Shown in pieces: positions 9,612 to 18,230 of a stretch of DNA of 44,485 nucleotides. The translations under genes and the position numbers were made by a program. The notes under the pieces are model-generated. The model worked only from the letters and a program-made list of their open reading frames with translations, was not told the DNA's origin and made no database searches. Origin of the DNA: JAJACP01 sp964350245 (GTDB taxonomy: Bacteria; Chlamydiota; Chlamydiia; Chlamydiales; JAAKFR01); NCBI GenBank assembly GCA_964350245.1, contig CAYGJC010000015.1, positions 1-44,485 of the forward strand. The letters run 5' to 3'. Position 1 is the first letter of the stretch. Every line of letters starts with the position of its first letter.

Positions 9612-10681
9612 AGGGTGAAATGGATCATTTTATCCAATTGCTTAGAAAAATCCAACTCTTTAATACTCTGTCTGATCAGAGAGGCGCTTTCATAGGTTTT
9701 TGGAAATTGCAGTGCATACTCGAGCGCCTCCTGGGGATGATGCAAATCTTGAATCAAGGTGCCGCTCTGCTTGTCTAGTACCTCATGTCCACCATTGAAT
9801 TTAGAGGAGACAACAAAAAGCCCCATAGCCAGTGCTTCCAGAGTGACATTTGAGAAGGGATCGTAGACAGAAGGGATGACCAAGGCATCAGCTGCTTGAT
9901 AAAAGGGAGTCACATCTTTTTGGGAGCCTACAAAGTGCACAGGAAGACCATGGGCTAATTTCTTGTATCGCGAGAGATTTTTATCTCTTCCCACCACTGT
10001 GAGTTGGAAAGGATGCTTGAAAGTGGCCAGTCCTCTCAGTAGAAACTGTAGCCCTTTTCGCTTAAAGCCATTTCCCACAAAAAGGAAGTGATAGGGGCCT
10101 TGGCGCTTTTTTTGAAAGGTTGCTTGGAAGGGCTCTTCTTTTTCCGTCCACTCGACTCCGTTATGAACGACGTGGATTTTTTCGGCGGGAGTGGAGTATG
10201 TCTGAAGTATTTCCCGTTTCACCATGTGGGAATTGGTAAAAAGTACCTGCAGAGAGGGGGCTTCAAAGGCTTTTTTTTCTACCTGTAGCAAATAGCGATG
10301 TAGAGGGTTGAATCGAAACGAGAGGCGTTTGAGCCAGGAGTCTGTTAAAAGGCGGCTATTGAGATAACACGCATGCACTCCACTTCCTGCTCTGTAGTGA
10401 GTTTGGTAGGAGGTGCGCTCCATGCCAAAAACGATTTCATGAGGGTGTTTCTTGAGCCACTTTTGGCAGAGTAGATCATACCGGCGAAGATGATGGAGAG
10501 AGAATTTTGAGGTGGGGGCCAAAGAAACGACCTCAATCGAATCCCAAGAGGCGCACTCCCCAGTCGTTAAGATTTTGACCTCGCATCCTTTCTCCTTAAA
10601 TGCCTCAGCCAACCGGCGCGTGTATTTTTCGAGACCACCTCTGTGGGACAGACGACTTTTTAACAGAACAACACGGGTCAT
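9608..10681 (-). CDS. GT4 glycosyltransferase, WaaG-like
   Basis: A 357-aa GT-B fold glycosyltransferase of family GT4. It has the N-terminal glycine-rich acceptor loop (HRGGLEKYTRRLAEAF), a VHNGVE segment, the mid-domain FVGNGFKRKGLQFLL and the donor-binding motif SVYDPFSNVTLEALAMG. The segment RAGSGVHACYL and the YDPFSNVTLEAL motif resemble LPS core glucosyltransferase WaaG. It presumably adds a sugar to lipid A or core on the cytosolic face of the inner membrane. The start overlaps the cdaR stop by ATGA and the end overlaps htrB in the same way. The donor and acceptor sugars cannot be told from sequence. Confidence 0.85.
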   Translation of the reverse strand: MTRVVLLKSRLSHRGGLEKYTRRLAEAFKEKGCEVKILTTGECASWDSIEVVSLAPTSKFSLHHLRRYDLLCQKWLKKHPHEIVFGMERTSYQTHYRAGSGVHACYLNSRLLTDSWLKRLSFRFNPLHRYLLQVEKKAFEAPSLQVLFTNSHMVKREILQTYSTPAEKIHVVHNGVEWTEKEEPFQATFQKKRQGPYHFLFVGNGFKRKGLQFLLRGLATFKHPFQLTVVGRDKNLSRYKKLAHGLPVHFVGSQKDVTPFYQAADALVIPSVYDPFSNVTLEALAMGLFVVSSKFNGGHEVLDKQSGTLIQDLHHPQEALEYALQFPKTYESASLIRQSIKELDFSKQLDKMIHFTL

Positions 10682-11922
10682 GGATTGTCTTGTGTGATCG
10701 TGATCGTGCTCGCGTTGAGACGGGCATTGAGTTGGACGGGCAGACCGTCTTCAGTATAAAGAACGAGATTACGCAAGTAGTCACGGAAGCGGTAACGAAT
10801 GGCCTGCTCGCTATATTTGGTGAAGTTTTCTTCTTCGGCAAATTTCTCTTTGACCAGTTGTAAGGAGGCTTCCACAAAGGCATCCTCCAAGGCCTTTTCA
10901 TCAATAAATTCGACGGCCCAACGTAAATCCTCCTCAACGCTCTCTGGAGCGGCCACAATAATCAAAAGGAGGTTGTCGCGCACGACATCGAGAAAAAGTC
11001 GGCTCACATCTCGAACATAGAGTGGAATCGTCAAACGCTTGAGCCCGCTTTTTTTCTGGACGATTTCATTAGTTGCCAAAGAGTAAGTTTGAGGGTTGAT
11101 TGTATTACTGTATTTTAAGGGAAAAAAGATTGTGATCGGCAGTTCGCTGCCAAGAGGAATCAACTCTTGCTTGAGAAAATCGATGCGCAAAAGGTCAGCC
11201 CGGGGATCATTCACGGCTTCCAAGGTGTTTTCCTTGAACGGAATGGCCACTTTTTTCCACGCATCGGGAATTTTAAAGGTGATTTCATCCCGTTTTCCCT
11301 GCCGATTATACAAGCTCTCCAATTCGCTTTGCGAGATCCGGTTAAGGTTGAGAGTTAAGTCTAGACCGCGTTCCTTTAGGGCGCGCACCTGCTCTTCTGG
11401 ACCACTGACTTTCTGCCTTAGCCTCTTGGGCCAAATGTCGAGAAACTGAAATCCCTTCGGGGGATCACCAATCGGTTTGGTGACGATAATCGGGATCTCT
11501 TCAGTGATCAACTTACTTAATTTGATATAGATGTCATTTGCCGAAACATCCGTAATCGACTTTTGAAGATCGAAGTCCTGGTTCAAGCTGGCCACATTCC
11601 TCTTGTCAATGGTGGCAATCCAGCTCTCCTTCTGACCGTCGGCATTAATCACAATTTCAATGTCCGTAGAGCGCAGATCTTTTACAACAGATTTGCTGCC
11701 GGTAACAGCAATCGAGACCCGTTTATTGAGAAGGCCGTTGGGAAGAAGGCCCACAACTGTCTTGTCTGGTGGTAGATTCACAATGCGAATGGGAACATCA
11801 GGAATCGTTTGTGTGATGGTGATCGTTTGATTGACAAGGAACCAGACAAAGATGGCCGTTAACAGGGCAACAAGTTTGCGGGGCCAATTGGTGATAAAGA
11901 GCCTTTTTAAGATCTCACTCAT
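10678..11922 (-). CDS. cdaR: YbbR-domain c-di-AMP cyclase regulator CdaR
   Basis: A membrane-anchored protein of about 414 aa with one N-terminal transmembrane helix (LVALLTAIFVWFLVNQ, residues about 13-30), followed by repeated extracytoplasmic YbbR-type beta domains (RIVNLPPDKTVVGLLPNG, then SGPEEQVRAL). In Firmicutes CdaR binds and regulates the diadenylate cyclase CdaA, and it lies directly downstream of cdaA here too. I chose ATG 11922 over an in-frame GTG at 11937. It forms an ATGA overlap with the cdaA stop and has GGAGG 8 bases upstream. It matches C. trachomatis CT011 in position. Confidence 0.88.
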   Translation of the reverse strand: MSEILKRLFITNWPRKLVALLTAIFVWFLVNQTITITQTIPDVPIRIVNLPPDKTVVGLLPNGLLNKRVSIAVTGSKSVVKDLRSTDIEIVINADGQKESWIATIDKRNVASLNQDFDLQKSITDVSANDIYIKLSKLITEEIPIIVTKPIGDPPKGFQFLDIWPKRLRQKVSGPEEQVRALKERGLDLTLNLNRISQSELESLYNRQGKRDEITFKIPDAWKKVAIPFKENTLEAVNDPRADLLRIDFLKQELIPLGSELPITIFFPLKYSNTINPQTYSLATNEIVQKKSGLKRLTIPLYVRDVSRLFLDVVRDNLLLIIVAAPESVEEDLRWAVEFIDEKALEDAFVEASLQLVKEKFAEEENFTKYSEQAIRYRFRDYLRNLVLYTEDGLPVQLNARLNASTITITQDNP

Positions 11923-12704
11923 TTCCACCACCTCCACAGCTTGAGTTTGCCGGTAATCTCAGGAGGGGTAAAAATACTGCGGACAATTCCCCGGAAGCGG
12001 TCCATTTTCACACCACGGGTCAAGATGCCATCGCGTGCAATCGAGACTTTACCGGTCTCCTCAGAAACAACAATAATCAGCGCATCCGTTTTTTGGCTGG
12101 CCCCAAGAGCCGCTCGGTGACGGGTTCCCATCGATTTGGCCAGTTGAGCCGTTTCATGTGCAAGAGGAAGAATGGTTCCGGCTGCTGTAATTTTAGTTCC
12201 TTGAATCACAACGGCTCCATCATGAAGGGGCGTGGTTGTCATAAAGATGGACTCAAGAAGCTCTGAGGAGAAGTTAGCGTTCATTGGAACAGCAGAGCTG
12301 GCATATTCTTCATAAGAATCTTGATTTTCAAGGACAATCAGCGCTCCGATCTGTTTGTCAGAGAAGCGGTAGACAGACTTGGTTAAGCTTTCTAAAAAGA
12401 GATCAAATTCGTGAATTTCTCGATACTTTCTCCCTTTGATACGGATTTTTGACAGAGCTAAGCGGATTTCCGGTTGGAAAATGATGAAGACTGCTAAGAC
12501 CGCGACATTCACTACGTTGAGCATCAGTTTTTCTAAAACAGGAAAGCCAAACCAGCTAGCGAGAAAAAAAACGAAAAGAAAGGCGAGAAATCCAAAGACA
12601 ACATCCATCGCCCGCGTTCCCCAAAAAAACTTCAGGAGATAGTTGAGCATCACCCAAATGATGACAATCTCGACAACGGGGATCAAAAAATTAAGAAAAA
12701 GCAT
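11919..12704 (-). CDS. cdaA: Membrane diadenylate cyclase CdaA
   Basis: Condenses two ATP into the second messenger cyclic di-AMP. The 261-aa protein has three N-terminal transmembrane helices (about residues 4-24, 35-53 and 58-77) and then the DAC domain. The catalytic DGA motif is at residues 162-164 (PLHDGAVVI) and the RHR motif at 195-197 (GTRHRAALG), so the active site looks intact. C-di-AMP made by C. trachomatis is known to trigger host STING. The ATG follows the folP stop with no gap (TAGATG), and cdaR follows with an ATGA overlap. No glmM is next to it, unlike the Firmicutes cdaA-cdaR-glmM operon. Confidence 0.95.
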   Translation of the reverse strand: MLFLNFLIPVVEIVIIWVMLNYLLKFFWGTRAMDVVFGFLAFLFVFFLASWFGFPVLEKLMLNVVNVAVLAVFIIFQPEIRLALSKIRIKGRKYREIHEFDLFLESLTKSVYRFSDKQIGALIVLENQDSYEEYASSAVPMNANFSSELLESIFMTTTPLHDGAVVIQGTKITAAGTILPLAHETAQLAKSMGTRHRAALGASQKTDALIIVVSEETGKVSIARDGILTRGVKMDRFRGIVRSIFTPPEITGKLKLWRWWK

Positions 12705-13520
12705 CTACTCTTCTATGGCATCCATGGTTTCTAGAAGCGTTAAAATCATGTGGTGCTCAGCAACATCATGTACCCTCAAATAGGCCGCGCCCTCAAGTGC
12801 GCTCATTGTATTGAGGGCAAGAGTTGTTGACAAGAGCTGTGATGCCTCTTTTTTAAGAATTTTTTGTAAAAAAGATTTCCGAGAAAGGGAGATGAGAATT
12901 GGAAAGCCATGAGAGCAAAATGTCTTTAGATTCTTAAGAATTTGTAAGCACTGTTGGGGCGTTTTACCAAAACTTCCTCCCCCAATACCGGGGTCAAGAA
13001 TGATTTGGGATGAGTCCACTCCTTCCTCAATAAGGAGTTCAGCTTGTTGCTTTAAAAAAGCGCAAATTTCAAAAATAACTCCGTCTGGATAGGAGGGGGT
13101 AGGATGCGAGTGAGGAGGTCCCTTTGCATGCATAACGACAAGTTGAGCGCCACTTTGGACAGCGAGTTTCCGCATTTCTTGATTGGTAAAACCGGTAATA
13201 TCGTTTAGCATGTTGACACCCGCTTTCAGTGCGGCGCGTGCCACGCCGGGTTTAAAGGTATCTATGGAAAGGGGGCGGTCTGAGTGTTTGCGTATCCCTT
13301 CAATCACAGGGATGACACGATCGATCTCTTCATTTTCCGAAACACTTTTTGATTGTGGCGCGGTCGATTCACCTCCAACATCAAGAATATTAGCTCCCTG
13401 TTCAAAAAGGCGCAATCCATACTCAACTGCTTGATTGCAATCTAGATGGCGTCCTCCATCAAAGTAGGAGTCTGGGGTGCAATTGAGAATTCCCATCAGT
13501 TGGATTTGCGTTTTTTTCAT
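12705..13520 (-). CDS. folP: Dihydropteroate synthase
   Basis: Joins p-aminobenzoate to dihydropterin pyrophosphate in folate synthesis, in the cytosol. The 271-aa product has the family opening MGILNCTPDSYFDGG, the pterin-binding segments ILDVGGEST, LSIDTF and MLNDITGF, the loop ILDPGIGGGSFGKT and the closing RVHDVAEH. Length is normal. It is the first gene of the minus-strand operon with cdaA and lies 47 bp from the divergent cydA, so the operon promoter should be in that short gap. In C. trachomatis folP is elsewhere as far as I recall, so its place here differs. Confidence 0.95.
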   Translation of the reverse strand: MKKTQIQLMGILNCTPDSYFDGGRHLDCNQAVEYGLRLFEQGANILDVGGESTAPQSKSVSENEEIDRVIPVIEGIRKHSDRPLSIDTFKPGVARAALKAGVNMLNDITGFTNQEMRKLAVQSGAQLVVMHAKGPPHSHPTPSYPDGVIFEICAFLKQQAELLIEEGVDSSQIILDPGIGGGSFGKTPQQCLQILKNLKTFCSHGFPILISLSRKSFLQKILKKEASQLLSTTLALNTMSALEGAAYLRVHDVAEHHMILTLLETMDAIEE

Positions 13521-13567
13521 AGCTGAAGCATAGTGCTGTTAAGTTATTTTTTTCTCAGGATATTGCT

Positions 13568-14920
13568 ATGGACGTGGTTACTCTATCGAGAATTCAGTTT
13601 GGGATGAATATCGCTTTTCACTATCTTTTTCCCCCATTGAGCATCGGTTTGGGCCTGATCTTGATCATCATGGAAGGAGCATATCTTAAAACAAAAAATC
13701 CTGTCTATGAAAGGATGACCCGGTTTTGGGTGAAGGTCTTTGCGATTATCTTTGCCATTGGTGTGGCAACCGGTTTAGTACAGGTTTTTGCCTTTGGAAC
13801 CAATTGGGCCAGCTTTTCTCGGTTTGTCGGCGATGTTTTTGGCAGCATGCTGGGTGCAGAAGGGATCTTTGCCTTCTTTTTGGAGTCGGGTTTTTTAGGT
13901 GTTTTGCTTTTTGGCTGGAACCGAGTCAGTCACAAGGTCCACTTTCTCTCCACTATTATGGTGGCTGTAGGGGCGCATTTTAGCGCGGTTTGGATTGTGA
14001 TTGCTAACTCGTGGATGCAGACGCCCGCAGGCTATAAAATCATTGGAGAGGGGGGAGGCCAACATGCCGTTTTGGAGAGCTTTTGGGGAGCGATTTCGAA
14101 TCCCTCAAGCCTCGATCGGTTAGCTCACGTCCTGATTGGGGCATGGCTCACCGGCGCCTTTTTGGTTGTGAGTGTCAGTGCCTACTATCTTCTCAAGAGA
14201 CGCCATCTCGCTTTTGCAAACAAGTCATTTCGAATTGGGCTATCAGTAGCAGCGATTGCGGTGTTGTTGCAAGGTATTTCAGGCGATTCAACCGGGCGAG
14301 GCGTTGCGAAGAACCAGCCGATCAAATTAGCCGCTTTTGAGGGTGTCTATAAAACCGTCACCCCGACTAGCATGTGGGTGATCGGCGCCATTGAGCCAAA
14401 AGAGAAAAAGGTGATTGGGATTCCGATTCCTGGCTTGCTCTCCTTTTTAGTTTATCGCGATTTTACTCAAGCCGTCCCAGGATTAGATCAATTCCCTCCG
14501 GAATTGTGGCCACCGGTAGGCATCGTCTTTCAAACCTACCATGGCATGCTTTTCATGTGGGGCTTTATGGCCGTGGCAGCTCTTTTGGGTCTCATTGCAT
14601 GGAAGAGAAAAAAGATTTTGGAGAGCAAATGGACCCTCCGCCTTTTGGTCATTTCAGTTCTTTTTCCTGAAATAGGCAATCAGCTTGGGTGGTATTCCGC
14701 TGAAATCGGAAGGCAGCCTTGGGTGGTATATGGTTTGTTAAAAACCAAAGATGGAGTGTCAAAAAATTTGGTTCCCAGTCAGGTGATTTTTTCGCTCATT
14801 TTATTCGCCTTTATTTATCTCCTGATTTTTGTTCTATTTATCTATCTAATGAATCGAAAAATTCAGCAGGGTCCTGAGGATGTGGAGCCGGATGAATACA
14901 GAGATCCCTACAAGTCATGA
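13568..14920 (+). CDS. cydA: Cytochrome bd ubiquinol oxidase subunit I
   Basis: Heme-bearing subunit of the high-affinity quinol oxidase of the inner membrane. The 450-aa multi-span protein has the N-terminal heme b595 ligand region (MNIAFHYLFPPLSIGLG), GAEGIFAFFLESGFLG with the conserved glutamates, and the heme b558 His region (LDRLAHVLIGAW). It also has GRQPWVVYGLLKT near the C-terminus. The Q-loop is of the short type. The ATG has AGGA 7 bases upstream. It is followed 9 bp later by cydB. With the bo oxidase region at 24010-24769 apparently lost, this may be a main terminal oxidase. Confidence 0.97.
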   Translation: MDVVTLSRIQFGMNIAFHYLFPPLSIGLGLILIIMEGAYLKTKNPVYERMTRFWVKVFAIIFAIGVATGLVQVFAFGTNWASFSRFVGDVFGSMLGAEGIFAFFLESGFLGVLLFGWNRVSHKVHFLSTIMVAVGAHFSAVWIVIANSWMQTPAGYKIIGEGGGQHAVLESFWGAISNPSSLDRLAHVLIGAWLTGAFLVVSVSAYYLLKRRHLAFANKSFRIGLSVAAIAVLLQGISGDSTGRGVAKNQPIKLAAFEGVYKTVTPTSMWVIGAIEPKEKKVIGIPIPGLLSFLVYRDFTQAVPGLDQFPPELWPPVGIVFQTYHGMLFMWGFMAVAALLGLIAWKRKKILESKWTLRLLVISVLFPEIGNQLGWYSAEIGRQPWVVYGLLKTKDGVSKNLVPSQVIFSLILFAFIYLLIFVLFIYLMNRKIQQGPEDVEPDEYRDPYKS

Positions 14921-14929
14921 GGAAACGAT

Positions 14930-15970
14930 ATGGTTAGTGCAGTTGAATATGGATTTATGGTCTTTTGGTACATCATCGTTATTACTGCGGTGGTTTGCTA
15001 TGCCATGTTAGATGGGTTTGACTTAGGAGTCGGCTCCCTACATCTCTATACGCGCAAAGATGAGGAGAGGAGGATCTTCTTGAACGCGATCGGTCCTGTT
15101 TGGGATGGCAATGAGGTTTGGTTAGTCATTGTTGTTGGGGCCTTATTTGCGGGGTTTCCTTTTGCCTATGCCACTCTTTTTTCTGCTTTCTATATTCCAC
15201 TCTATCTACTCGTTTTTGCTTTGATTTTTCGCGCTGTAGCCATTGAATTTCGGAGTAAACTACCTAAACGATGGTGGCGCTCAACATGGGACATCCTTTT
15301 TTTTCTAGGGAGTGTGGGTATTGCTCTGTCAGTGGGCATCTCACTTGGGAATTTGGTAGAAGGGATTCCTTTAGACGAGAATTTTCACTATACCGGCGAC
15401 GTGATCTTAACTTTTTTGCGTCCTTATCCCATTTTAGTGGGGATTCTAACCCTAGCTCTCTTCAAGATGCACGGAACGATCTATCTCATTATGAAAACAG
15501 AGGGCGAGCTGCAGCAAAAGCTCATTCGCTGGCTCCGCCCTTGCATGATTTTTTTCATCATGACCTATGTCATCACCACGATTGTCACCCTGATTTATCA
15601 GGAGCATATGGTGAATGCAATACGCGAGCGTCCCTACCTTTTCTTTGTGGCTCTTGCTAACATGCTCCTCATAGCCAACATTCCACGTGAAGTGGACAAG
15701 CACCACTATGGGTGGGCCTTTATTTCGTCTTGTCTGAACATCGCCTTTTTGCTGGCTCTTTATGCGATTGGGACTTTCCCTTATGTGATTCGCTCCAGTG
15801 TAGAGCCCATCACTAATAGTATTACTGTGATGAGCGCGGCCTCGTCGCTCAATACCTTAATCGTATTATCGATCGTTGTAGCGGTCGGCTTACCCTTGGT
15901 TTTTGGCTACGGTTTTTTTGTCTACCGTCTCTTTCGCGGGAAGGTTCAAATCGACCATCATAGCTATTAA
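14930..15970 (+). CDS. cydB: Cytochrome bd ubiquinol oxidase subunit II
   Basis: A 346-aa integral membrane partner of CydA. It shows the family signature near the N-terminus (CYAMLDGFDLGVGSL), then RIFLNAIGPVWDGNEVWLV and FPFAYATLFSAFY, and eight or more hydrophobic segments. Length is typical (about 340-380). It starts at an ATG with AGGA upstream, 9 bp after cydA, and completes the two-gene operon. No cydX-like or cydCD gene is visible next to it. Confidence 0.97.
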   Translation: MVSAVEYGFMVFWYIIVITAVVCYAMLDGFDLGVGSLHLYTRKDEERRIFLNAIGPVWDGNEVWLVIVVGALFAGFPFAYATLFSAFYIPLYLLVFALIFRAVAIEFRSKLPKRWWRSTWDILFFLGSVGIALSVGISLGNLVEGIPLDENFHYTGDVILTFLRPYPILVGILTLALFKMHGTIYLIMKTEGELQQKLIRWLRPCMIFFIMTYVITTIVTLIYQEHMVNAIRERPYLFFVALANMLLIANIPREVDKHHYGWAFISSCLNIAFLLALYAIGTFPYVIRSSVEPITNSITVMSAASSLNTLIVLSIVVAVGLPLVFGYGFFVYRLFRGKVQIDHHSY

Positions 15971-15987
15971 CCCAAAAAAACTTTGGG
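15971..15987 (+). terminator. Weak hairpin after cydB
   Basis: CCCAAA pairs with TTTGGG across a 5-base loop directly after the cydB stop. The stem is short and only a CCTCTTTG tail follows rather than a T run, so termination is a guess. The convergent gene ends at 16094, so some terminator is expected between them. Confidence 0.3.
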
Positions 15988-16093
15988 CCTCTTTGTACTC
16001 GCTAGCTTAACCTGTACTGTCTTCGCTCGCGATCGTCTAACTGGAACGAACATCCACCAAAAATCTTCAGGACCCATTTGAGAAAATACAAAG

Positions 16094-18058
16094 CTAATCT
16101 TTATGCATAGGAGGGACCATTGTATATATACGTTCATTTCCAGAAACAGATGCCTGTGAATCATCCGGATATATAGAGCGGAGAGTTGAGCTACTTGAAA
16201 TAGTGGAAGGAAGAGGGGGAAATCCTGCATAGATTTCATTTCTTCTTCGATGCTGGCGGGAGGCTCTGGTATGATCACTTCTTGTTGAGCGCGTGCCTCT
16301 GGATGTTCCGGAAGAGCTTGTTCTATGACTTCTATCAGACAAACGTCCAAGCTCAACTCCATCCCCCTTGTTCTTCCATCTCAATCGAGCTAATGCAGCC
16401 AGAGCCACTAAAGTGACAAGCAAGCATAAACTGGCTAATACTGCGACAACAGGGACAAGGGGATTTAAGGGCTCATCGGGGGATGTTTGCCGTGTTAGCG
16501 TTGTTAAAGCACCTGTAGTGGTGAAAATTGGAGCAAAGATGCGCGTTGTTACGGATACAGCCGTTGTGGTGGTAAAAGATCTACGTGAAGTCACTAAATT
16601 AGAGATCGATGTTGCCACTTCGGTTGTGCTGCTGACAGGAAAGGTAAGCGCTTCTTTTGTAGCTGACTGAGTTGTGTCCGTGTGAAGATTAGATTGTGAT
16701 GTGTGAGAAGCGGTTGTGATTGATTTTGTTGAAGAAGAGGTTGTTGTCGTTGTTGAAGAAGAGGTTGTTGTTGTTGTTGAAGAAGAGGTTGTTGTTGTGG
16801 GGATGGAGATCTGAGGAAGAACGCGCCCCATGATGTTTGTTCCAGTTGAAAACATAGAATTCCACGCATAAAAAACGTGTTGACTATCCAAAGAGATCCC
16901 AACCGGAGAGGTTTGATCTCCGCTCATATTGACGTTGACACGCCTTGGCTCTCCATTGGCTTCTCCATTCGGGAGATAATCTTGGCTCAGAATTCCATAT
17001 CCATTTAGGTCTGTACTTGCCCACATTATTGTAAACCTACCGTCCGGGTAGGCAATCGCGTAGGGATAGGGATATTCACCTCCAAAAATCATGTTTACTT
17101 GTTGCATATCTACAACAACTTCATTGTTAGAGTTAAAAATGTGGAAATGCAAATTATAGCTCATAGGAGCGCTACTTCCTTCATATAGCACCAAAAATCG
17201 GCCATTAGGAAGAGAAGTTACAGAAACAAATCTGTAATGCTCATAGCGATTAGTCACTAAAAAACGATTTTTTATAACAGCATTTTCGACACTATAGACT
17301 TCAAGAACAAGGCCTCCCATTTTACCCAGAACAATTACCCTGCCATCAGGCAGTACTTTGCTATGGTAAATAAGTGGAGCAGAACGCTGAGAATAAATAT
17401 TAAAATTGGAGAGACTTTCCTTTTCGGAGCTATAAATCCGAACGAGAGTTGCCTTGGTTGTAGCCTTGATTCCAGAGTAGGTGAAAGCCAGCTTGTTATT
17501 CAATAAGGGAGTCAATTGGGGCGTCGATAAATCTGCGTTATCAAGGAACCAGTCAAAAGAGTCAGCACCGACTTGCTCCATGTTGTTGGTATAAAATAGT
17601 AGTCCATCGGGCAAGGAAAGAACAAATCCGCCTTCAGGGAGAGCTGCCACACTTATTTTTCTGTAGAGATCTGGCCCTGGATTGCGGCTCGTCTCCAAGC
17701 TGATGACCAATTCAGTCCCGACCATTTGCTGCGCAATAGGGTCTATTCGTTGCAGCCTCAACGTGACATAGTTGTACCCCCATACGACAACTACATGCCC
17801 ATTTGTAAGTTTTACAACGCCTAAAACATGTTCGCTACCGCTAGCCGTTGTAACTAAAAATTCATCTCCTATTGCACGCTTCCTCAAAAATGGAGTTAGT
17901 GAAAAAGTTGCAGAAGATTCCTGCACGGTATGTGTAGTGGAGCCTGAGGGGTATTCGAAAACTTGAGGAAATAAGTGTGTTAGAGACGGATGCTTCTGTT
18001 TTGAGGCGTGTGCTTGCCCTACAGAACTTTGGTGATGAAAAGGATCTACCCTATGCAT
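16094..18058 (-). CDS. Mucin-like single-span membrane protein with Ile-Tyr tail motifs
   Basis: A 654-aa protein that I do not recognise as a named family. Residues 75-410 contain at least five short repeats of the form L/Y-P-D/N-G-R-(F/V)-x-hydrophobic (around 84, 140, 236, 283 and 337), suggesting a beta-propeller-like domain. Residues 420-525 are a Ser/Thr-rich stalk with three TTTTTSSS repeats. A single transmembrane helix lies at about 534-558, stopped by RLRWKNK. The 95-residue tail is Ser/Arg-rich and ends with NEIYAGF, RSIYPDD and ERIYTMV. There is no obvious Sec signal, so type III secretion is possible. The layout resembles a eukaryotic type I surface receptor. That it is a host-directed effector or surface protein is inference. 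In-frame stop TAA lies just upstream, so ATG 18058 is the best start. Confidence 0.8.
   Translation of the reverse strand: MHRVDPFHHQSSVGQAHASKQKHPSLTHLFPQVFEYPSGSTTHTVQESSATFSLTPFLRKRAIGDEFLVTTASGSEHVLGVVKLTNGHVVVVWGYNYVTLRLQRIDPIAQQMVGTELVISLETSRNPGPDLYRKISVAALPEGGFVLSLPDGLLFYTNNMEQVGADSFDWFLDNADLSTPQLTPLLNNKLAFTYSGIKATTKATLVRIYSSEKESLSNFNIYSQRSAPLIYHSKVLPDGRVIVLGKMGGLVLEVYSVENAVIKNRFLVTNRYEHYRFVSVTSLPNGRFLVLYEGSSAPMSYNLHFHIFNSNNEVVVDMQQVNMIFGGEYPYPYAIAYPDGRFTIMWASTDLNGYGILSQDYLPNGEANGEPRRVNVNMSGDQTSPVGISLDSQHVFYAWNSMFSTGTNIMGRVLPQISIPTTTTSSSTTTTTSSSTTTTTSSSTKSITTASHTSQSNLHTDTTQSATKEALTFPVSSTTEVATSISNLVTSRRSFTTTTAVSVTTRIFAPIFTTTGALTTLTRQTSPDEPLNPLVPVVAVLASLCLLVTLVALAALARLRWKNKGDGVELGRLSDRSHRTSSSGTSRGTRSTRSDHTRASRQHRRRNEIYAGFPPLPSTISSSSTLRSIYPDDSQASVSGNERIYTMVPPMHKD
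16726..16797 (-). repeat. Three 24-bp tandem repeats in the Ser/Thr stalk
   Basis: Three nearly identical 24-bp units (16726-16749, 16750-16773 and 16774-16797), differing at one base, encode three copies of the octapeptide pattern TTTTTSSS. Because the unit is a multiple of three, gain or loss of copies would change stalk length without a frameshift. Confidence 0.9.
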
Positions 18059-18195
18059 TTTCAGCTCGATTTAAAAAACAAAGGATGGATTGTTTGATTT
18101 TTTTTTATTTAAAGCAATTGGAAAAAATTACACCCGCTGAGCAGTGTATACGATCGTAGTCCGTTAGCGAGTCTAAAAAAGGCTGTAAGATACTG

Positions 18196-18223
18196 TCCTC
18201 CCCCTAAACAAGTAGGGGGAGGA
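18196..18223 (-). terminator. Strong GC-rich hairpin after the SH3-domain gene
   Basis: A perfect 11-bp inverted repeat (TCCTCCCCCTA / TAGGGGGAGGA) with a 6-base loop lies 8 bases beyond the stop of the 18231-19448 gene. On the minus strand a run of six T follows, but only about 20 bases after the stem. A terminator is the simplest reading. The unusually C/G-pure stem could also be a mobile-repeat remnant. Confidence 0.55.
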
Positions 18224-18230
18224 AGTGGAA

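Noticed and set aside
15967..16362. 131-aa minus-strand frame at the end of cydB
   Set aside because: It overlaps the tail of the mucin-like gene in another frame and has no start signal or recognisable motif.
16368..16670. 100-aa plus-strand frame opposite the mucin-like gene
   Set aside because: It is the complement of the Ser/Thr-rich stalk and membrane helix; its composition simply mirrors the repetitive coding strand.
16726..16800. CRISPR-like array
   Set aside because: The units are directly adjacent without spacers and lie in frame inside a coding region, so this is a coding tandem repeat.
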